Assembly: GCF_900112245.1 (NCBI RefSeq) | Contig: NZ_FOYX01000001.1 | Location: 295,846-359,845, forward strand | Source of the DNA: Maribacter stanieri | GTDB lineage: Bacteria > Bacteroidota > Bacteroidia > Flavobacteriales > Flavobacteriaceae | Length of the DNA: 64,000 nucleotides | Reading direction: 5' to 3' | In this document: one piece after another, positions 35,589 through 44,900 of the stretch | Numbering within the stretch: position 1 is the first letter of the stretch | Layout of the letters: the number at the start of each line of letters is the position of its first letter | The notes under the pieces: model-generated | What the model saw: only the letters and a program-made list of their open reading frames with translations | What the model was told of the DNA's origin: nothing | Databases searched by the model: none | Position numbers and translations under genes: made by a program

Positions 35589-38500
35589 CATACTCTACAT
35601 ATGTTTATTGGTTTTCACCTTTAGCTGTAAGCAAAATTCTGGTGAGTTATTTGTAAAACATGCTACAGAAGAAACGGGCATAGCTTTTGAAAATACACTT
35701 ACTGAAACTAAAGACCTTAGCATCTTAGATTACCTCTATTTTTATAATGGTGGTGGTGTTGCCATTGGCGACATTAATAACGACAGTCTACCAGATATTT
35801 ATTTTTCCGGGAATCAAGTTAAAAACAAACTATACCTAAATAAAGGTAATTTACAATTTGACGATATTACTGAAAATGCAGGTGTAGCAGGTAATAGTTC
35901 TTGGAACACTGGTGCCATTATGGGTGATGTAAATGGAGATGGACTATTAGATATATATGTATGTGCCGTAGTTGGATTAAATGGCTTTAACGGACATAAT
36001 GAGCTATTTATAAATCAAGGTGATGCAACTTTTAAAGAAAGTGCTGCAGCATACGGACTGGATTTTGAGTCGTATAGTTCGTCCGCCGCTTTTTTAGATT
36101 ATGATCTTGATGGTGATTTAGATATTTACCTACTCAATCACGCTATTCATACTCAAGATTCTTATGGTAATGCTCAAATACGCCATAAAAGAGTATATGA
36201 AACAGGCGATAAATTGTTGCGTAATGATAATGGCCAATTTGTAGATGTAAGTGAAGATGCCGGTATTTATGGAGGTGTAAACGGTTATGGTTTAGGTATT
36301 GCAGTATCTGATTTTAACCAAGACGGGTACCCAGATTTATACATTGGAAACGATTTTCACGAAGATGATTATTACTATTTAAATAACGGAGACGGTACTT
36401 TCAAAGAATCTCTCAAAGAGGCTTTTGGACACACAACAAGATTTTCAATGGGTAGTGATGTAGCGGATATCAATCACGATGGTCTACCTGATTTGATTTC
36501 TTTGGATATGTTGGGTAAAGACGAAATTGTCTTGAAGTCATCTGAGGGCGATGATGATATTCAAATTCAGAAAATGAAAACCGAGACCTTCGGTTATCAC
36601 AATCAGTATACTAGAAATATGCTATTTGTAAATCAACCAAATGGCAAGTTCTTAGAAACTGCACTACAAAGTGGTGTAGCAGCTACAGACTGGAGCTGGA
36701 GTGCTTTGTTCGGTGATTACAATCAAGATGGAGAACAAGATTTATACATTAGTAACGGTATTCCAAAACGACCTAACGACCTAGATTACATCAACTACAT
36801 TTCTAACGAAAATATTAGAGCCAAAATAAATAGCACCAATCTCGTAGATCAAAAGGCTCTAAAAATGATGCCCTCTGGTTTCATCGGAAATATGATATTT
36901 AAAGGTGCAAAAGACCTACAATTTATAGATAAATCTAAATCTTGGATTGCTCAAGACACCATAATTTCTGGGGCGACAGCTTATGGCGATTTAGACAATG
37001 ATGGTGATTTAGATTTAGTAACCAATAATTTATTTAGTCCTGCCGGTATTCAAGAAAATACTACTAACAGCACAAACCATTGGCTAAAAATTAAATTAAA
37101 CTTTACAGAGAAAAATAAGTTTGGTATTGGAACAAAAATTTTCTCGTACGCTAATGGTATTCAACAATTCAAAGAAATGTATACCGTTCGTGGATTTCAG
37201 GCATCTTCCGAACCCATAATACACTTTGGCTATGCCGATTTAAAAAAAGTTGATTCCCTTAAAATTATCTGGCCCGACAAAAGCTTTCAAGTGCTGAAAA
37301 ACATAACTGTTAATCAAACACTGTATATAAGCCCTAATCAAAATCAAGCTTTTGATTATAATTCTTTAAAAAAGAAACAGAAAATATTATTCAAAAAAAC
37401 ATCAAACAACCTTGGTATAGATTACACTCATATTGAGGATGCTTACAGTGATTATTTACGCCAGAAACTAATACCATACCAAATGTCTGACAGAGGTCCG
37501 GCTGTAAGTGTAGGCGATTTAAATGCGGACGGCAAAGAAGATGTATTCTTTGGTGGTTCTAAATATATACCATCTCATATATATGTTCAGGGAGATTCCT
37601 TATTTCAATTACAGGTTTATCCAGAAATTCAAAAAGACAGTATAAAAGAAGACATATCTTCATTAATTGCAGACTTTAATGGAGATGGTAAAAATGATTT
37701 AATCATTGGCACCGGTGGCGCAGATTTTTTCAATCAAATGAAACCATTAACAGATTCTTTCTACGTTGCCAGTGATAGTACATTCAACAAATCGGCATTT
37801 CCAGAAATGTTCGAAAATGCGTCTATACTTTTAAAATTAGATTATGACCATGATAATGATTTAGATGTGTTGATCTGTAACCAATCAATTAGCGCAGATT
37901 ATGGAAAAAAGCCAAATAGCTATATACTAAATAATGATAACGGCAATTTTAGCGTAGCCAACAATCCGTTTAAAAACTTGGGAATGGTGACCGATGCTGT
38001 AGTTACCGATTTTAATAATGACGGATGGGAAGATTTATTGTTTGTTGGTGAATGGATGTCACCAAGATTTTTTCAAAATAATGAAGGTGTATTCGAAGAA
38101 ACATACCCCTTAGAAAACAAAAATATTAATGGTTTATGGCAAGCTGTCACTAGCTTTGATATTGATGGTGATGGTGATCAAGACTACCTTTTAGGTAACT
38201 GGGGACTGAACACAAAATTTACCGCATCTGAAAAGTACCCAATGAAAATGTACTATGGCGACCTTGACAAAAACGGAGCTACAGAAACCATTGTTAGCAC
38301 ATATAAAGATGGAAAAGATTATCCAATTGACGGACTTAAAGAACTATCCAGCCAACTAGTTTCATTACGTAAAAAATTTACGAACTACAGCTCATTTGCC
38401 GGTAAATCGATGGAAGAAATTCTTGGCAAAGAGATGTTGCCTAACGCTGAAGTTTTAGAAACACATACCTTAAGTTCTGGTTATCTACAAAATGACAACG

Positions 38501-38829
38501 GTCAATTTATCTTTGTTCCGTTTAATTACGAGTTACAACTGGCACCTATCATGTCATTTTTAGAATTTGATTTTAATGGAGACAATAAAACTGAAGTATT
38601 AGCCGCTGGAAATTATTTTGGCGTAAAACCATATCATGGTCGTTTTGATTCTTTTCCTGGAGCATTGATAAATAATGCTAACAATGTTACCTTAGCGAAT
38701 GAAATTGGACTCGATTTAACAGGAAAATCGATTCGTAGCATGAATATCATAAACTTGAACAACAACAAATACATTTTGCTCACCTTCAATAACGAGGCTG
38801 CAGAAGTATACCAAATACTCAAACCATAG
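35578..38829 (+). CDS. FG-GAP/VCBS-repeat lipoprotein with ASPIC/UnbV domain (CRTAC1-like), copy 2
   Basis: 1083 residues, lipoprotein signal ending T-F-S-C (C17). It is paralogous to the gene before it: both share E-E-T-G-I near the mature N-terminus, F-Y-N-G-G-G-V-A-I-G-D-I-N-N-D, the A-T-D-W-S-W-S segment and an ASPIC/UnbV block (here R-G-F-Q-A-S-S and L-K-I-I-W-P-D). The repeats bear D-x-N-x-D-G calcium loops throughout. The 11-bp overlap with copy 1 suggests coupled translation and a heteromeric or paired role. No catalytic residues can be pointed out. Function unknown. Confidence 0.88.
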   Translation: MKSNILYICLLVFTFSCKQNSGELFVKHATEETGIAFENTLTETKDLSILDYLYFYNGGGVAIGDINNDSLPDIYFSGNQVKNKLYLNKGNLQFDDITENAGVAGNSSWNTGAIMGDVNGDGLLDIYVCAVVGLNGFNGHNELFINQGDATFKESAAAYGLDFESYSSSAAFLDYDLDGDLDIYLLNHAIHTQDSYGNAQIRHKRVYETGDKLLRNDNGQFVDVSEDAGIYGGVNGYGLGIAVSDFNQDGYPDLYIGNDFHEDDYYYLNNGDGTFKESLKEAFGHTTRFSMGSDVADINHDGLPDLISLDMLGKDEIVLKSSEGDDDIQIQKMKTETFGYHNQYTRNMLFVNQPNGKFLETALQSGVAATDWSWSALFGDYNQDGEQDLYISNGIPKRPNDLDYINYISNENIRAKINSTNLVDQKALKMMPSGFIGNMIFKGAKDLQFIDKSKSWIAQDTIISGATAYGDLDNDGDLDLVTNNLFSPAGIQENTTNSTNHWLKIKLNFTEKNKFGIGTKIFSYANGIQQFKEMYTVRGFQASSEPIIHFGYADLKKVDSLKIIWPDKSFQVLKNITVNQTLYISPNQNQAFDYNSLKKKQKILFKKTSNNLGIDYTHIEDAYSDYLRQKLIPYQMSDRGPAVSVGDLNADGKEDVFFGGSKYIPSHIYVQGDSLFQLQVYPEIQKDSIKEDISSLIADFNGDGKNDLIIGTGGADFFNQMKPLTDSFYVASDSTFNKSAFPEMFENASILLKLDYDHDNDLDVLICNQSISADYGKKPNSYILNNDNGNFSVANNPFKNLGMVTDAVVTDFNNDGWEDLLFVGEWMSPRFFQNNEGVFEETYPLENKNINGLWQAVTSFDIDGDGDQDYLLGNWGLNTKFTASEKYPMKMYYGDLDKNGATETIVSTYKDGKDYPIDGLKELSSQLVSLRKKFTNYSSFAGKSMEEILGKEMLPNAEVLETHTLSSGYLQNDNGQFIFVPFNYELQLAPIMSFLEFDFNGDNKTEVLAAGNYFGVKPYHGRFDSFPGALINNANNVTLANEIGLDLTGKSIRSMNIINLNNNKYILLTFNNEAAEVYQILKP

Positions 38830-38833
38830 TACA

Positions 38834-40165
38834 ATGAAGAGGTATATTATTATTTTAGTAACAGGAATTTTATTATCTAACTGCACACCAAAAAAAGAAG
38901 AACCTATTAAAATAACCCCAGAAGAGCTTCATAATTCTATTGACAAAGTAATAGATATTATGATTCATGATATTTTTTCTCCTCCGGTAGCTAGTAGAAT
39001 ATTCGCTTACCCAAATATTGCAGCCTATGAAATAGTAGCGCAGGTAAATCCAAAATACAACTCATTGGCGGGTCAAATTACCGACCTAAAACCAATACCT
39101 GAGATGGATACTATATCTGGTATTAATCCACGATTATCGGCTTTGATAGCACACATGAATATTAGTCGTCAATTAATCTTCTCTGAAGATAAATTTGATG
39201 TTTTACAAGACAGCTTATTCACACAGTGGAAGGCAACCAATGAAAGTGAATTTGAAGCTTCTAAGGCTTATGGCCTAAAAGTTGCTGACCACATTAAAGA
39301 ATGGATGGGCAAAGACAATTACAGTCAAACCCGTACAATGCCAAAATTTACGGTAAATACAGACGACCAAACTAGATGGCAACCAACACCACCGGCTTAC
39401 ATGGATGGGATAGAGCCACATTGGAGTAAAATTAGACCATTCATCATAGATTCGGCCTCACAATTTAAGCCAATACCACCACCAGCATTTTCATTAGAAA
39501 AAGACTCAGATTTTTACAAAGAGTTAATTGAAGTTTACAATATCAGTAATGAGATAACAAAAAATGGTGATGAATCTGAAGAAGTAGCTATTGCTAAATT
39601 CTGGGATTGTAATCCTTATGTTTCCGTAACAAGAGGGCACCTAATGTTCGCTACCAAAAAAATAACTCCAGGCGCGCATTGGATTGGAATCACAAAAATA
39701 GCTAGCAAAAAAGTCAATAGTGATTTTGACGATACGGTTTACGCCTATACCAAAACCTCATTGGCAATCGCAGATGCCTTTATCAGTTGTTGGGACGAGA
39801 AATATCGCAGTAATCTAATAAGACCAGAAACGTTGATCAACCAGCATATAGATGAGAATTGGAAGCCTATATTACAGACACCTCCTTTTCCAGAATATAC
39901 TAGTGGACATAGTGTTGTTTCAGGTGCTGCTGCAACTGCCTTAACGAGTATTTATGGTGATAATTTCAGTTTTGAAGATGATACTGAAACTCCTTACGGT
40001 CTGCCTATCAGAAAATTTAATTCGTTCAATGAAGCTGCAGACGAAGCGGCTTTGAGCAGAATGTATGGAGGAATTCATTATAGAGCCGCTATTGAAGTTG
40101 GTGTGGGGCAAGGAAGAAAAATTGGTGCTCTTTTGGAATCTAAAATTAAGATGAAGAACAATTAA
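38834..40165 (+). CDS. Vanadium-dependent haloperoxidase/PAP2-type lipoprotein
   Basis: 443 residues, lipoprotein signal ending L-S-N-C (C17). All three vanadate/phosphate-site motifs are present: K323-x6-R330-P331; T356-S357-G358-H359 (PSGH-type, with the catalytic His); and S408-R409-M-Y-G-G-I-H415. The acidic residue four positions after the last His in many relatives is Ala419 here; Glu421 is close by. The protein could be a halide-oxidising vanadium enzyme or an acid phosphatase; sequence does not separate the two. It follows the FG-GAP pair by 4 bp, an association I recall from other Bacteroidota. Confidence 0.85.
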   Translation: MKRYIIILVTGILLSNCTPKKEEPIKITPEELHNSIDKVIDIMIHDIFSPPVASRIFAYPNIAAYEIVAQVNPKYNSLAGQITDLKPIPEMDTISGINPRLSALIAHMNISRQLIFSEDKFDVLQDSLFTQWKATNESEFEASKAYGLKVADHIKEWMGKDNYSQTRTMPKFTVNTDDQTRWQPTPPAYMDGIEPHWSKIRPFIIDSASQFKPIPPPAFSLEKDSDFYKELIEVYNISNEITKNGDESEEVAIAKFWDCNPYVSVTRGHLMFATKKITPGAHWIGITKIASKKVNSDFDDTVYAYTKTSLAIADAFISCWDEKYRSNLIRPETLINQHIDENWKPILQTPPFPEYTSGHSVVSGAAATALTSIYGDNFSFEDDTETPYGLPIRKFNSFNEAADEAALSRMYGGIHYRAAIEVGVGQGRKIGALLESKIKMKNN

Positions 40166-40166
40166 A

Positions 40167-41057
40167 ATGAAAAAAGGAATTACCATTTCAATTGCACTTA
40201 TTTCTATTGCACTACTTTGGTATTTTTTCATAAAACCACAAGACTATCAAATTAGAGTTGTAGCGAAGGCAAATACCGGTACAATTAACCAAGCCCTAAA
40301 ATCTTGGAACAAAACTCTTAAAGAGGCTTCTATTCGTCAACTGAGCGACCTTAACCACTTAGAACAAATGATTGCTACTGGTGATTCCACGCATATTTAT
40401 TTGTGGAACATTAATCCAATTACTGATTCTACCTCGCAATTAGTAGTAGATGTAAAGGACGCTGACTACAGTTTAAATAACAAGTTGGTTATACCTTTCG
40501 GTGATACTGATTTTGAAAAACAATCAAGAAAAACGGTTACAGATTTCATTGAAAGTTTAAATATTCATAGAAAAGAATTCAAAACTACCTTTATAGGTGA
40601 AGATGAACTGCCATCTACTTATTGTGCTTGTGTTGAGCACAAAACCACCCAAAGTAACAAGGCGTTTGGAATGATGGAAAGCTATCCTTTTCTAAACTCT
40701 GTTATTGCAGGGAATGGCATTCAAGTAAACGGAATTCCGTTTATTGAGACTACAGACTGGAACATGCAAAATGATAGTATATCTTTTAATTTTTGTTATC
40801 CTATTATCAAAACAGACTCATTACCCATTGTTAAGAATATGGTATATAAAGAGTTTATTGGCAAGAAATCCTTGAAAGCCATTTACAATGGTAATTATAT
40901 GACATCGGATAGGGCTTGGTATACCCTATTAGATTACGCAAAAGAGAATAATATAAAAATAGAGCAGAAACCAATTGAATTCTTTTTCAATAACCCTAAT
41001 ATGGGTGGAGATGCTTTGCGTTGGAAAGCCGAAATATTCATGCCAATTGCAGAATAA
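40167..41057 (+). CDS. Membrane-anchored GyrI-like (effector-binding domain) protein
   Basis: 296 residues. One N-terminal helix (I-S-I-A-L-I-S-I-A-L-L-W-Y-F-F) anchors it in the inner membrane, with the rest outside the cytoplasm. Residues about 30-160 look like an SRPBCC-type domain. The C-terminal half has the GyrI/AraC effector-binding pattern (F-C-Y-P-I, then Y-N-G-N-Y at about 240, ending W-K-A-E-I-F-M-P-I). Such domains bind small molecules in regulators, but there is no DNA-binding domain here. It starts one base after the vanadium-enzyme stop, inside the same operon. Assignment of the N-terminal domain is tentative. Confidence 0.65.
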   Translation: MKKGITISIALISIALLWYFFIKPQDYQIRVVAKANTGTINQALKSWNKTLKEASIRQLSDLNHLEQMIATGDSTHIYLWNINPITDSTSQLVVDVKDADYSLNNKLVIPFGDTDFEKQSRKTVTDFIESLNIHRKEFKTTFIGEDELPSTYCACVEHKTTQSNKAFGMMESYPFLNSVIAGNGIQVNGIPFIETTDWNMQNDSISFNFCYPIIKTDSLPIVKNMVYKEFIGKKSLKAIYNGNYMTSDRAWYTLLDYAKENNIKIEQKPIEFFFNNPNMGGDALRWKAEIFMPIAE

Positions 41058-41058
41058 A

Positions 41059-41916
41059 ATGAACAAGATTGCTTTTACATCCTTACTTCTAATCTCTACT
41101 TTGATTTCCTGTACAAATTACGGGCAATTAAAAGTGGTTACTGATTTACCTGGTAGTTTAGATGAGAATTCAGGATTGGCAACCTATGGTGATTCTTCGG
41201 TTTGGGTAGTGGAAGATAATGGTAATAAAGATGAAATATATCAAGTAAACCTTAAGGGCAAAATTATAAAAATTTTAGAGATAAAAAATGGAGGTAATCA
41301 TGACTGGGAAGACCTCACCAAAGATGTATCTGGCAACCTTTATATTGCAGATATCGGCAATAATGATAACGAACGTAAAAACTTGGTGATTTATAAATTA
41401 CCTAACCCAACTAGTGAACCTGGGGACAAAATAGATGCCGAAAAAATAGAACTTTATTACCCAGATCAAAAAGATTTTCCCCCTAAGAAGGATGCTCGTT
41501 TGTATGATTCAGAGGCTATATTTCATCACGGAGATAAATTATACATTATTACAAAAAATAGATCAAAACCATTCTCGGGCGAAGCTCATATATATACCGT
41601 TCCAGACACTAAAGGAAAGTATGAAGCAAAGTTCGTTGGTTCATTTACCCCATGTACAGATTGGAAAGTATGCCAAATTACATCAATAGATATATCGCCA
41701 AAAGGAGATAAAATAATAGCGCTTAGTTATGGTAAACTTTTTATATTCACAGACTTCTCTTGGGATGATTTCACCAAAGGAAACATGCAAGAAATTGATT
41801 TAGGTGCCAGAAGTCAACTAGAATCTGTTTGCTTTTTAAATGACAGTACCCTGCTTATTTCTGATGAACGCACTCACAGCACCGGAGGCAACCTATACAC
41901 CTATTCTTTAAAATAA
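41059..41916 (+). CDS. Lipoprotein with probable beta-propeller fold, function unknown
   Basis: About 285 residues. The lipoprotein signal ends T-L-I-S-C (C18). The mature part has repeated short beta segments such as G-L-A-T-Y-G-D-S-S-V-W-V-V-E-D-N-G, D-V-S-G-N-L-Y-I-A-D-I-G-N-N and L-L-I-S-D-E-R-T-H, as in SdiA-regulated/NHL-like propellers. No catalytic motif is recognised. The frame is open further upstream to 40975, but that part lies in the preceding gene; ATG 41059, one base after its stop, gives the signal peptide. It is the fifth and last gene of the FG-GAP operon and ends 8 bp from the convergent fusion gene. Confidence 0.75.
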   Translation: MNKIAFTSLLLISTLISCTNYGQLKVVTDLPGSLDENSGLATYGDSSVWVVEDNGNKDEIYQVNLKGKIIKILEIKNGGNHDWEDLTKDVSGNLYIADIGNNDNERKNLVIYKLPNPTSEPGDKIDAEKIELYYPDQKDFPPKKDARLYDSEAIFHHGDKLYIITKNRSKPFSGEAHIYTVPDTKGKYEAKFVGSFTPCTDWKVCQITSIDISPKGDKIIALSYGKLFIFTDFSWDDFTKGNMQEIDLGARSQLESVCFLNDSTLLISDERTHSTGGNLYTYSLK

Positions 41917-41924
41917 TTATATCT

Positions 41925-44900
41925 CTAGAATCCAAAACCTAGACCAAATGTAAATCTTGGTCCGTCTTCACTGGCAAATATTGCCGTATTAATGGAGATA
42001 ATATCAGAAGCGTTTAAAAAGAATCCTCCACCGTAAGAAGTATGCCAACGTCCAGAACTCATTTCTGGATACCAAACTCTACCATAATCAAAGCCTCCAA
42101 AAAGACCCATTGCAATTGGCAATAGTCTGGTTCTTTTCTTTTTTAAACTAAATCTAATATCCGTATTCTGATAATATGATGTTTTACCAGTGAAACGTTG
42201 ATTTCTAAACCCACGCAAGCCATCTAACCCACCAATACTAGCGGCTTGATAAAATTCATAATCGTCGCCAATATTAAATTGTGCCTTCCATTTTGTAGCG
42301 AGCACTAATCGACCATTAGGAATTAGTTTATAATCAAAACCTAGACTTGGTATTATATATCCAAAACTACCACTCTCTTTTGAAAGGTTTTCTTTGAAAC
42401 CAACTTGCAATGAAGAAGACATCCCTAAAGTTGGAAAAGCTTCATTATCCTTATTTTCATATGTATAAGCAGCATTTACACCCACAAAATCGCTATTGGT
42501 TTCTTCTCCATTTTCTTGATAAAAAGTATTTATAAATCTATCGTTAGTTTCCTCTACACTAATATTTTCATAAGAAACACCAAATTTTACTTTAGCCCCC
42601 AATTGCCCTCTCCAAACCAATGACGGAGAAAAATCTATTTGCCTAAGCTTAACCCTATTATAATCTAACTCTAAATCATCATCAAAATTTTCAGTATTGT
42701 TTCCAAAACCAAAGAAGTTAACTGCAAAATTCGGACTCGTAAATCGTGCAGATAATTCAGCATTCCAATTCTCAAAAACATGTGCAAATTCGCCTTGATA
42801 CTTAAAGTCAAAACCACTTGTTGCAAAATAATATGAAGCCGCAAAAGTATGTTGTTGTGTAAATGGGTTTTGCCTAAAACCATTATACGTATAGGTATTC
42901 ATAAAGCCTATTCTAACCCCGTCATCTGGATTAAACCCAATAGTAGGAATTATTTGATTATAGCTATTTCTTAGTTTAAGCGGCTGGTATGTGTTAAGCT
43001 CATAATCATCAGACAACTTTACTTTTGCCCCACCAGTTTCTTCAAACGTATTTTTCTTGCTCTTAAAATCATACAATGCTACATTTCTACCATCTTCTAT
43101 TCTATAGATATCATTGTTATGCCCTCCTATAATCCTAACCTTGACTCCAGAATAATTCGACGGATTTTTAACTTCAAAAATATCATCATCATCTAAACCA
43201 AAAACCCATAATTCTTTGGTGTCTTCTTTAGTAAAAACCTTATAGTAGAATAATCTCTTCTTTTTATCGCTGATATTTCTGTAAACTTTTACTTCTGTTT
43301 CGGTATCATTTAACCTGTTTATTTCAAACCAGTCGTCTTTATCCGTACCTGCAACTACTGCATATTTGTTTAAAATCTTATAATATTCATTCGCGGTTTC
43401 TTGAATATTACCTAATCGTGCCAATAGCGTTTTTTTAATTTCATCTACGGTTTCATCTCGCACTTCTACTGGAAAAGATTTAAATGCTTCATCTATATCA
43501 CTTGACTTCAAATTATCCTGTAAATACTTTGCTTGTGCCAACCATTGACTTTTTTCTGTTTCGCCCAATAAAGTGAGATCTAAAACATAGGTCATTGGCG
43601 ATGAATTAAATCCTTTTACATTTCTAATTTCGTCGTTAAAACCTTCCATAAGTCTTAAACCTGGTATTATTCTCGTAGCTAAATTCATTAGAGCACCATC
43701 TCCCATTTTTGAAAATACTTGATCACGATCTCTTGGTACGGGCCTATAGATTGTTTTATCTTTCTCTTTAAACTCTGCCCAACGCCATTGATCAACATGC
43801 CTATCCCAATCACCAAGAACCATATCAAAAAGTCTTGCTCTTAAATAAAGATCTTTGTCTACCTCATATTGCTCGTCATCTCTTAAATCTTCAAGCATAC
43901 TATCTGTACTCTTCAATTCATTTGAATACCCAAAGCTTGCCAAATCTCCATGACCGTCCCCAGTATGTTCTTCAATCATATACAATTCATCTCCAAAAGA
44001 GTCATTAAACTCCTTTAGAGCAGGTTGTTTAGGTACATAATACAAAACTGGGTTGGTGTGGTAAATACCAACGGCATCAGATAATTTTGCTGTTGTAAAT
44101 GGACCATAAGGATGAGAGCCTGTATAAAAATCTTGTAACAACTCTTGTGTATAGGTCTCTTTTAAATCATCAAGTACATATTGATCTTGAAAAGCCATGG
44201 ACTGCAAATAAAGTTCAGCGCTCTTTCTCAGTGCCCTCATCACATACTCCCTACCATCCTTCGCACGTAGTCTCAATGATTTAGATTGGTGACCACCACC
44301 TTTTTTTACAGGTTCTAAGCCTCCCATTAATGAATCTAAGTTTACCGTAGGCACTTTCACTTCCGTACCATAATATTTACGATAACGTTCTCCCCATATT
44401 CCTTTAAAAAATCCACTTTTGTCAATTTCTTTTTGAGAGTAAACAGAGGCTTTTACACTATCAGGAAAAGAGGCTGTTAGTTGATCTACATACTCAATTT
44501 GAGTTGGCGGAAAAACTTCATTGGTAAACAAAAACTCCTCACTATTATCATCTCCTACCCCATAGAATCTAACTCTAGACGAACCATCTTTATATACCTC
44601 TAAAGTGGCATATCCCATTTTACCGGTATTAAACTGAGAACCGTTCAACAACTTTGTAAAACCTTCTTTTGCCCCTGAACCACTTACAATTTGTGGGGTA
44701 TTATTTTCAAGTATATACTGCAGCGTATGTTCATGCCCCGATGCGAATATTACACGGTCAGAATATTGTGCTAAGGTTGTTACCCTATTCATAAGCTCTC
44801 TATAACGCTTATTATTCACATCTTCTACCGATGCCCCAGAAGTACTTCTCAATACATTAATAAAAGATCCTAAAACAGGAACCGGCACCGCCATTTGTTT

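Noticed and set aside
40975..41058. Upstream extension of the fifth lipoprotein gene
   Set aside because: It lies wholly within the GyrI-like gene in another frame, and the ATG at 41059 gives a proper lipoprotein signal.
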